Source: Ardenticatenia bacterium (GTDB taxonomy: Bacteria; Chloroflexota; Anaerolineae; Aggregatilineales; Aggregatilineaceae). From it: DNA of 16,906 bases. Numbering within the stretch: the stretch's first letter is position 1; each line of letters starts with the position of its first letter. The stretch spans positions 1 through 16,906 of the forward strand of contig JALSSH010000148.1 in the NCBI GenBank assembly GCA_026984385.1. The letters are read 5' to 3'. A program made the position numbers and the translations under genes. The notes below the pieces were generated by a model. That model saw only the letters and a list, made by a program, of their open reading frames with translations, was not told the origin of the DNA and did not search any database. Below, piece by piece: positions 1-6,009 of this stretch.

Positions 1-665
1 CGTCAGCGCTGGCCTCCGACCCGATTTCGGCGTTCGGCGGCGTGATCGCGGTCAACGGCACGGTGGACGATGCTTTTGTGGAGGCGCTGGGCACGCTCTT
101 TGTGGAAGCCATCGCCGCGCCGGACTTCACGCCAACCGCTTTGCAGCGCCTGGGAAAATCGCGCAAAAATTGCCGTTTACTGCGTATCCCTCAAGCGCAT
201 TCTCCGCGCGCCTTTGAGTTCCGCAGCGTTTTGAGCGGCTTTTTGGTGCAACAACCGGACTTGGGCGATCCCCCGGGCACGCATTGGGAAGTGGTCACCG
301 AGCGCAAGCCCTCGGTGGACGAACTGCGCGCGATGCGTTTTGCTTGGAAGGCGGTGCAGCACGTCAAGAGCAACGCGATTGTGTTGGCCGGCCCCACCGC
401 GACCTATGGGGTGGGGGGCGGAATGCCCAGCCGTGTGGACGCCGTGCGCTTGGCGGTGAGCAAAGCGGGCGAACGGGCACGCGGCGCGGCACTGGCTTCG
501 GACGCTTTCTTCCCATTTCCGGATGGGATCGAGGTGGCGGCGGAAGCGGGCGTGACGTGTGTGGTGCAACCCGGCGGCTCGATCCGCGATCAGCAGGTGA
601 TCGAGGCGGCCAACGCGGCGGGGTTGGCGATGGTCTTTACCGGCGTGCGCCACTTCCGCCACTAG
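1..665 (+). CDS. purH: Bifunctional purine biosynthesis protein PurH, C-terminal part (5' end outside window)
   Basis: This is the C-terminal part of the AICAR formyltransferase domain of PurH. The whole enzyme converts AICAR to FAICAR with 10-formyl-THF and then cyclises it to IMP, the last two steps of de novo purine synthesis in the cytoplasm. The reading frame is open from base 3. It begins with a SALASDPISAFGG segment, which corresponds to the conserved DP-SAFGG loop. It continues with VKSNAIVLA, SRVDAVRLA, ASDAFFPFPDG, QPGGSIRDQQVIEAAN and the hallmark C-terminus FTGVRHFRH, followed by TAG at 663-665. The N-terminal IMP cyclohydrolase domain and the upstream KH catalytic pair lie outside the window, so their integrity cannot be judged. 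The visible part looks intact. An arsenate reductase gene starts 8 bases after the stop and is probably co-transcribed. Confidence 0.96.
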   Translation, partial: SALASDPISAFGGVIAVNGTVDDAFVEALGTLFVEAIAAPDFTPTALQRLGKSRKNCRLLRIPQAHSPRAFEFRSVLSGFLVQQPDLGDPPGTHWEVVTERKPSVDELRAMRFAWKAVQHVKSNAIVLAGPTATYGVGGGMPSRVDAVRLAVSKAGERARGAALASDAFFPFPDGIEVAAEAGVTCVVQPGGSIRDQQVIEAANAAGLAMVFTGVRHFRH

Positions 666-673
666 GGGGAAGA

Positions 674-1099
674 GTGAGGCGAAAGGTACTCTTTTTGTGT
701 ACGGGCAACTCGGCGCGAAGCCAAATGGCCGAGGGGTTGGTCAACCACTTCTTGGGCGAACGGTGGCGGGCTTTTTCGGCAGGCACTGAGCCGACCGGCC
801 AGGTTCACCCGTTGGCCTTGCGCGTTATGGCCGAGTTGGGGATTGATATTTCGGCGCAGCGCTCTAAGCCAGCCGACGAGTTTTTAGAGTGGAGCTTTGA
901 TCTGGTGATCACGGTCTGTGACCACGCCGCCCAAAATTGTCCGTTGTGGTTGGGGCGGGGGCGCGTGGAGCACCTCGGCTTTCCCGATCCCGCCGCTGTG
1001 ACGGGTGAGGAAGCGGTACGCTTGGCGGCTTTTCGGCGTGTACGGAACGGATTGCGTGCACGTGTTTTGGCGCGTCTTGCGCAGTTTGAAGCCGATTGA
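674..1099 (+). CDS. arsC: Arsenate reductase, thioredoxin-coupled ArsC type (LMW protein tyrosine phosphatase fold)
   Basis: This is a 141-residue low-molecular-weight phosphatase-fold protein. The P-loop is C9-TGNSA-R15, the CX5R motif of the fold. Two further cysteines fall at 82 and 89 (VCDHAAQNCP). This C82/C89 spacing is that of the redox triad of thioredoxin-linked arsenate reductases such as the plasmid pI258 enzyme, and ordinary LMW tyrosine phosphatases lack it. The DP general-acid loop is FPDPAAV, with Asp105. The likely activity is reduction of arsenate to arsenite using a disulfide cascade and thioredoxin. The GTG start at 674 is preferred because GGGGGA at 665-670 is well placed before it and the P-loop then begins near residue 9, as usual. 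The open frame extends upstream only as a shadow of purH. No arsR, arsB or acr3 is in view, so a phosphatase role is not excluded. Confidence 0.88.
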   Translation: MRRKVLFLCTGNSARSQMAEGLVNHFLGERWRAFSAGTEPTGQVHPLALRVMAELGIDISAQRSKPADEFLEWSFDLVITVCDHAAQNCPLWLGRGRVEHLGFPDPAAVTGEEAVRLAAFRRVRNGLRARVLARLAQFEAD

Positions 1100-1101
1100 A
1101 A

Positions 1102-1126
1102 CCAAAGCCGTGTGAGTGCTTTTTGG
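1102..1126 (+). terminator. Weak candidate terminator after arsC
   Basis: CCAAAGC at 1102-1108 can pair with GCTTT..GG at 1118-1126, with two U bases bulged and a nine-base loop, and five T bases lie in the right arm. The stem is short and its T run is part of the stem, so termination would be inefficient. It sits 3 bases after the arsC stop and before the next promoter, which is the right place for one. Confidence 0.25.
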
Positions 1127-1159
1127 GGTTAGGGGGGAAGAAGGCGGGAGGATGTTACT

Positions 1160-1188
1160 TTGCTGGAAAAAACCGGATGTGCTATTCT
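1160..1188 (+). promoter_or_regulatory. Sigma70-type promoter with extended -10 for the MsmK/UgpC-type ATPase gene
   Basis: A -35 element TTGCTG (1160-1165) and a -10 element TATTCT (1183-1188) are separated by 17 bases. TGC directly before the -10 provides the extended TGn motif. Transcription should start near 1195, giving a leader of about 150 bases before the GTG at 1344. The promoter opposite the transpeptidase gene (12816-12844) has the same architecture, which adds some weight. Confidence 0.6.
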
Positions 1189-1231
1189 AACGGTGATCCG
1201 GTTGAGCGGGTAAGCCCATATGATACAAACG

Positions 1232-1280
1232 CTGCCTGGTGGCGGCACATACAGGCAGACGTGTTCGAGTTTTAGCCGCC
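1232..1280 (+). promoter_or_regulatory. Structured mRNA leader with two competing stems
   Basis: CTGCCTG (1232-1238) pairs with CAGGCAG (1252-1258). Inside that stem GTG (1239-1241) pairs with CAC (1246-1248) around a GCGG loop, leaving ATA as a bulge. Alternatively GGCGGC (1241-1246) can pair perfectly with GCCGCC (1275-1280), which would break the inner part of the first stem. No T run follows, so this is not an attenuator of the simple intrinsic kind. I do not recognise a known riboswitch class, and chance pairing is possible at this GC content. Confidence 0.3.
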
Positions 1281-1343
1281 GTGTATATGGCAATAACATT
1301 TGGCGTGGAACAATGCTTAGCCTAGCAGCGAGGGAGGACATCT

Positions 1344-2450
1344 GTGGCGAGCGTAACCTATAATCACGTAACAAAGCGTTGGGGTGACTTTACCGCCGTC
1401 AACGACTTGACCATCGAAATCCCCGACGGTGAGTTTTTGGTCTTCGTTGGCCCTTCCGGGTGTGGCAAGTCCACCAGCTTGCGTATGTTGGCGGGCCTGG
1501 AAGAGATCACCGAGGGGGAAATCCTCATTGACGACCGCGTAGTCAACAATGTGCCCCCCAAAGACCGCGATATCGCAATGGTGTTTCAAAGCTACGCGCT
1601 CTACCCGCACATGACCGTTTACGAAAATATGGCTTTTGGTCTGCGGTTGCGCCGCACCCCCAAGCAAGTGATCGATGAGCGTGTGCGCTCGGTAGCGGCC
1701 AGCCTGGGCATCGAGGAATTGTTGGATCGCCGTCCGCGCCAACTTTCCGGTGGTCAGCGTCAACGTGTGGCTGTGGGGCGCGCCATTGTGCGCGAACCGG
1801 CGGTCTTTTTGCTGGACGAGCCGCTTTCCAACTTGGACGCCAAACTGCGCGTCGAAGCACGTACTTTCATCAGCAAGCTGCATCAGCGGTTGGGCACGAC
1901 GTTTATCTACGTGACCCACGACCAGGTGGAAGCGATGACGATGGGCCAGCGTATCGCGGTTCTCAACGCCGGTAAGCTGATGCAGATCGACACGCCGACT
2001 CATCTCTACGACCACCCGAACAACGTCTTTGTGGCGGGCTTCATCGGCAGCCCGGCGATGAACTTCTTTGACAATTGTGACTTGGTGATGGACGGCGAGA
2101 CAATGTACGTGGACACCGGCGCTTTCCGCGTGCATGTGCCGGACGAGCGCATCGAGCTATACCGTCCGTATCTGGGCAAGAAGGTGATCTTCGGTATGCG
2201 CCCGGAAAATATTGCCCATGTGGATTTCCCGCCGCCCGGTGTGGAGACTGTTGCGCCGGTCGAGGCCAATATTGACGTGGTGGAAGAGATGGGCCACGAA
2301 AAGATTCTCTACTTGGAAGAGGGCGGCAAGACTTTCCTGGCCCGCGTAGACCCGCGCGCTGACGTGCACGTCGGCCAACGTGTGCAAGTCGTTTTCAATA
2401 TGGACGTGATGCACCTTTTTGACGCGGAGACCGAGCAGGCTTTGCAGTAG
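1344..2450 (+). CDS. Sugar ABC transporter ATP-binding protein, MsmK/UgpC/MalK family
   Basis: This 368-residue ATPase powers binding-protein-dependent sugar or glycerol-phosphate importers (CUT1 class) from the cytoplasmic face of the membrane. The nucleotide-binding domain has Walker A GPSGCGKST (36-44), Q-loop Q82 in VFQSYALYPHMTV, signature LSGGQ (134-138), Walker B VFLLDEP (154-160), D-loop SNLDAKLR and H-loop H192. The typical GFIGSPAMN linker follows, then a C-terminal OB/TOBE-like regulatory region from about 235 with the FGMRPENI motif. The length is normal for the family. The GTG start has an excellent AGGGAGGA (1331-1338) before it. The gene has its own promoter and terminator and no permease or solute-binding protein beside it. 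This fits a shared ATPase that serves several transporters, as known for MsmX/MsmK. The transported sugar cannot be told from the sequence. Confidence 0.93.
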   Translation: MASVTYNHVTKRWGDFTAVNDLTIEIPDGEFLVFVGPSGCGKSTSLRMLAGLEEITEGEILIDDRVVNNVPPKDRDIAMVFQSYALYPHMTVYENMAFGLRLRRTPKQVIDERVRSVAASLGIEELLDRRPRQLSGGQRQRVAVGRAIVREPAVFLLDEPLSNLDAKLRVEARTFISKLHQRLGTTFIYVTHDQVEAMTMGQRIAVLNAGKLMQIDTPTHLYDHPNNVFVAGFIGSPAMNFFDNCDLVMDGETMYVDTGAFRVHVPDERIELYRPYLGKKVIFGMRPENIAHVDFPPPGVETVAPVEANIDVVEEMGHEKILYLEEGGKTFLARVDPRADVHVGQRVQVVFNMDVMHLFDAETEQALQ

Positions 2451-2487
2451 TGCAGACACGCTTTCCGAGCGCCTGAAAAGTCAGGAC

Positions 2488-2521
2488 AAAATCGCCTGTG
2501 TGTTGCACAGGCGATTTTTTT
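2488..2521 (+). terminator. Strong rho-independent terminator after the ATPase gene
   Basis: A perfect 13-base-pair inverted repeat, AAAATCGCCTGTG (2488-2500) and CACAGGCGATTTT (2506-2518), encloses a TGTTG loop and runs into seven T bases (2515-2521). It lies 37 bases after the stop codon and ends the single-gene ATPase transcript. The following oxidoreductase gene therefore needs its own promoter, which I could not identify with confidence in the 31 bases left before its start. Confidence 0.92.
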
Positions 2522-2552
2522 AGGCATACAACCAACGGGAGATATAGGTAAG

Positions 2553-5489
2553 ATGTTCCAAATCTCGCAGCAACGCGCAAATTCTTCGCTTATGGCGCAA
2601 CTGGCCGATGAATTGTTGCCCCTTTTGGCCGGTGAGATGCGTCTGGACGCCATGACTCGTTTACTCTACAGCACCGACGCCAGCAACTATCAAATCGAGC
2701 CGCTGGGGGTGGTTTTTCCACGCAATGTTGAAGACGTGATCGCCGTACACACCCTGGCCGCGCGCTACGGCGTGCCGTTGTTGCCGCGCGGCGCGGGCAC
2801 GAGCTTGGCCGGTCAGACGGTGGGCCAAGCGTTGGTGATGGACTTTTCCCGCTATATGCGCGGCGTGCGCGCGATCAACGCCGAGGAGCGCACGGTGCGC
2901 GTGCAACCCGGCACGATCTTGGGCCATCTCAACGCGCAACTTGCGCCGCTGGGTTTGATGGTCGGGCCGGACCCCGCCAGCGCCGATCGTGCTACCGTCG
3001 GTGGCTGTGTGGGCAACAACGCAACCGGAATGCACAGCATCCTTTACGGCATGTTCGGCGACCATGTACGCGCGGTGGATGTTGTGTTGACGGACGGTGA
3101 GCGCCTCCGCTTTGGGCTGGGTGCGCCGGAAAGCGCGCGCCGCGCTGCCTTGCAGGCGCGCGTTGCCGAGATCGTGCGCGCCAATCAAGACGAGATCGCT
3201 CGCCGCTTCCCCAAAACATGGCGCACGGTGGCCGGCTATGCGCTGAATAAGATCGATCCGGCGACACCGAACTTGGCGCGGCTTTTTGCGGGCGCGGAGG
3301 GCACGCTCGGGACGGTGGTGGAGATCGAGTTGGGGCTTGTGCCGCGCCCCAAACTCACGCGCATGGCCCTTCTCCACTTTGAGACCATGCGCGCCGCGCT
3401 GGAGTCTGTTCCGCGCATCTTAGAAACGCAGCCCTCGGCGGTGGAGTTGTTGGATAAAATGCTGCTGGATATGACCCGCGCCCATCCGGACTACTCCCGT
3501 TTGCTCACGTTTGTAGAAGGTGACCCCGCCGCGATCCTGATCGTGGAGTTCTACGGCAAAACCGACGGCGAGCTGACCGCCAAGATCGAGCGCTTGCGTG
3601 CGCACATGAGCGCGGGCGGTTTTGCGGGCGCGATGGTGCTTGCCCAAACCGACGAGCAGATCGCCAATGTGCTCAAAGTGCGCAAGGCGGGCTTGGGGCT
3701 GCTGATGAGTATGCGCGGCGAGCTGAAGCCTGTGCCCTTCATCGAAGACGCGACCGTGCCGGTAGAGCACTTGGCCGACTATGTGGACGGGGTGCGCGCG
3801 GTTGTGCAGGAAAACGGCGCGCGCATGGCCCTTTACGCGCACGCCAGCGCGGGCTGCTTGCACATCCGCCCGCTGTTGAACCTCAAGAGCGAGGAGGGTT
3901 TGCGCCAATATCGCGCGATTGCCGAAAGCGTGTTCGATTTGGTGGTGGGGTTGGGCGGCACGACCAGCGGCGAGCACGGCGAGGGGCTTTCGCGCGGCGA
4001 ATTCAGCCGCAAGCTCTTCGGCGAGCAGATCACCGGAGCTTTTCGCCAGCTCAAGGCGGCTTTTGACCCGCAGGGCCTGATGAACCCGGGCAAGGTAGTG
4101 GACGTTGGCCCGATGGACGACCCCGCGATTTTGCGTTACGGGCCGCAATATGCCACGCCGTTTGTGCCCACCACGCCACGTTTGGACTGGTCAGCAGACG
4201 GCGGCTTCGCGGGCGCGGTGGAAATGTGCAACGGGTCGGGCGTGTGCCGCAAAGAAGGGGTCGGCGTGATGTGCCCGACCTACATGGCGACGCGCGACGA
4301 GGCCCAGTCCACACGCGGGCGCGCTAACGCGCTGCGGGCGGCCATCAGCGGCAAGTTGGGGGCGTTGGGCTTGGCCGACGAGCGGCTGCATCGCGTTTTG
4401 GACTTGTGCGTTGCTTGCAAAAGCTGCAAAGCCGAATGTCCTTCTTTGGTGGATATGGCGCGGCTGAAAACCGAAGCGCTGGCTGCTTACTACGATCGGC
4501 ATCGCGTGCCGCTGCGCGCATGGGTTTTCGGCCACATTCATCGCATCAACGCGCTGGGCAGCCACGTTAGACCGCTCGTGAACGCTTTTCTACGTTCCGC
4601 TGTGGGGCGTTGGCTGCTGGGACAGATCGGGATTGCCACACAGCGCCAAATGCCGCTTTTGGCGCGGAAACGTTTCAGCACTTGGTATAAGCGCTCATAT
4701 TCAGGCTGCAAAGAGCGCGAGGCAGAGTATAATAAAGAAAATTACTCTCATGTGCCGATCCTGGTCATTGACACGTACACCGAATACAACTATCCGCATT
4801 TGGGGCAAGCGGTGGCGCAATTGGTCGGAGCAGGGGGCGCGTGTCTGCGGGTGTGGGGTCCGCCGCAGTTCACTAGTAGTGGACGTCCGCTGCTTTCCAA
4901 GGGCTTCCTGGACGAAGCTAAACGCCTGGCGACGCGCAACGTGCGCCGGATGTCGCCCTTAGCGGCACGCGGAGAGCGCTTTATGCTCATCGAGCCAAGC
5001 TCTGCATCGATTTTCCGCGACGAATATCCCGACCTCGTGCCGCCGGAGCTGCGCGCAGACGCTGAGCGTCTGGCGGAAGCCATTTTGACGGTGGAAGAAT
5101 GGCTGGCCGAAGCCGCCGAAGAAGGCCTTTTGAAGGCGGAGAACTTTGACCAAACGCCCGCCGAGGTACTTTTGCACGGCCATTGCCATCAACGGGCGCT
5201 TTGGGGAACGGGGGCTACGCATCGGGCGCTGGCGTTGTTGTTACCCCGTTGCACAGTGAGCGAGCCGGACGACGGATGTTGTGGCGTGGCAGGCAGCTTT
5301 GGTTTTGAGGCGGAACATTACGAGCTTTCGATGCAAATCGGCGAGTTGCGGTTTTTGCCAGCCGTGCGTCAAGCGCCGGATGCGGTCGTGCTTGCCAGCG
5401 GGGTTTCTTGCCGCGAACAGGCCGCGCACGGCGCCGACCGCCAGGCACTGCATCCGGTCGAGTTTTTGGCTTCCAGGCTACGTAAGTGA
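2553..5489 (+). CDS. FAD-linked and Fe-S oxidoreductase, D-lactate / D-2-hydroxyacid dehydrogenase type
   Basis: This 978-residue fusion belongs to the family of YdiJ-like D-2-hydroxyglutarate and D-lactate dehydrogenases. The order is: PCMH-type FAD-binding domain (about 45-265, with PRGAGTSLAGQ at 79-88 and GGCVGNNATG at 150-159); FAD-oxidase C-terminal domain (about 265-520, with YAHASAGCLHIRP and TSGEHGEG); a ferredoxin-like part with C559, C565, C574 and C619, C622, C625, C629; and a CCG/GlpC-type domain (about 735-978). The second CCG module is intact (HGHCHQ with C878, GCCG with C909-C910, SC953R). In the first module the usual CCGRP is SSGRP (S775, S776) and the usual EPSC is EPSS (S817), so its metal ligands are missing. 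No signal peptide or membrane helix is seen, so it is probably cytoplasmic or peripherally membrane-bound, oxidising a D-2-hydroxyacid and passing electrons onward. The ATG at 2553 has GGGAGA 10 bases upstream. The exact substrate is not predictable. Confidence 0.9.
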   Translation: MFQISQQRANSSLMAQLADELLPLLAGEMRLDAMTRLLYSTDASNYQIEPLGVVFPRNVEDVIAVHTLAARYGVPLLPRGAGTSLAGQTVGQALVMDFSRYMRGVRAINAEERTVRVQPGTILGHLNAQLAPLGLMVGPDPASADRATVGGCVGNNATGMHSILYGMFGDHVRAVDVVLTDGERLRFGLGAPESARRAALQARVAEIVRANQDEIARRFPKTWRTVAGYALNKIDPATPNLARLFAGAEGTLGTVVEIELGLVPRPKLTRMALLHFETMRAALESVPRILETQPSAVELLDKMLLDMTRAHPDYSRLLTFVEGDPAAILIVEFYGKTDGELTAKIERLRAHMSAGGFAGAMVLAQTDEQIANVLKVRKAGLGLLMSMRGELKPVPFIEDATVPVEHLADYVDGVRAVVQENGARMALYAHASAGCLHIRPLLNLKSEEGLRQYRAIAESVFDLVVGLGGTTSGEHGEGLSRGEFSRKLFGEQITGAFRQLKAAFDPQGLMNPGKVVDVGPMDDPAILRYGPQYATPFVPTTPRLDWSADGGFAGAVEMCNGSGVCRKEGVGVMCPTYMATRDEAQSTRGRANALRAAISGKLGALGLADERLHRVLDLCVACKSCKAECPSLVDMARLKTEALAAYYDRHRVPLRAWVFGHIHRINALGSHVRPLVNAFLRSAVGRWLLGQIGIATQRQMPLLARKRFSTWYKRSYSGCKEREAEYNKENYSHVPILVIDTYTEYNYPHLGQAVAQLVGAGGACLRVWGPPQFTSSGRPLLSKGFLDEAKRLATRNVRRMSPLAARGERFMLIEPSSASIFRDEYPDLVPPELRADAERLAEAILTVEEWLAEAAEEGLLKAENFDQTPAEVLLHGHCHQRALWGTGATHRALALLLPRCTVSEPDDGCCGVAGSFGFEAEHYELSMQIGELRFLPAVRQAPDAVVLASGVSCREQAAHGADRQALHPVEFLASRLRK

Positions 5490-5498
5490 GAGGACGCG

Positions 5499-5918
5499 AT
5501 GATTGTTACCGGAGTGATCGAGCTGCAAACGCGGGGTTTTGGACATGTGGTAGATATTACCTCGCGGGTGGCGCATGTGGTCGAAGAAAGCGGTCTGCGG
5601 GATGGGCTGGTGACGGTGTTTTGCCCGAGCGCGACCAGTGCGGTGACCACCATCGAGTTTGAAGACGGCGCGGTGCGGGACTTTCAACGCCTTTTCGATG
5701 AGATTGCCCCGCCGGACCGCGCCTATATGCACAACCGCCGTTGGGGAGACGGCAACGGGCATAGCCACGTTCGCGCAGCTTTGCTCGGCCCGTCTCTAAC
5801 CGTGCCTTTTGTGGAGCGACGCATGACGCTGGGCACTTGGCAGCAAATCGTCTATGTAGACTTTGACAATCGGCCACGCGACCGCCGTTTGGTGGTGCAC
5901 CTGATCGGCGAAAACTGA
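5499..5918 (+). CDS. YjbQ/UPF0047 family protein (secondary thiamine-phosphate synthase-like)
   Basis: This 139-residue single-domain protein of the YjbQ/UPF0047 family has family landmarks in order: SATSAVTTIE (44-53), WGDGNGHSHVRAALLGPS (82-99) and LGTWQQIVYVDFD (111-123). Some members relieve thiamine-phosphate synthase defects, hence the usual annotation, but the true physiological reaction is poorly established. The first motif is usually written H-T-[ST]-A in E. coli-like members; here serine takes the place of that histidine. This resembles my recollection of a sub-group with Gly-Ser-Thr at this site. The gene starts 9 bases after the oxidoreductase stop. Its ribosome-binding site GAGAGGA (5488-5494) overlaps that stop, so the two are almost certainly one operon. 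A metabolic link between them is not evident. Confidence 0.87.
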   Translation: MIVTGVIELQTRGFGHVVDITSRVAHVVEESGLRDGLVTVFCPSATSAVTTIEFEDGAVRDFQRLFDEIAPPDRAYMHNRRWGDGNGHSHVRAALLGPSLTVPFVERRMTLGTWQQIVYVDFDNRPRDRRLVVHLIGEN

Positions 5919-6009
5919 ACGCTGCATCCGGCAAGGACTATGCTTGTTGCGCTTTGCGCGTCGGCACGTGGAACATGCGAAGGGCAAACGGCATTCGGGG
6001 AAGATGCAA

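Noticed and set aside
1129..1374. An 81-codon minus-strand open frame in the arsC/ATPase intergenic region
   Set aside because: No ribosome-binding site or motif is seen, it overlaps the ATPase start, and a plus-strand promoter occupies the region.
1317..2135. A 272-codon minus-strand open frame opposite the sugar ATPase
   Set aside because: Composition (H, Q, V, R rich) and absence of any motif mark it as a shadow of the ATPase gene.
2503..2532. Possible promoter for the oxidoreductase gene overlapping the terminator (TTGCAC ... TACAAC)
   Set aside because: The -35 matches at only three positions and the -10 at four with an 18-base gap, and it sits inside the terminator hairpin; too weak to report as a feature.
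5944..6009. TTG start extending the histidine kinase by 22 residues
   Set aside because: No ribosome-binding site is present; GGGGAAG at 5997-6003 favours the ATG at 6010.
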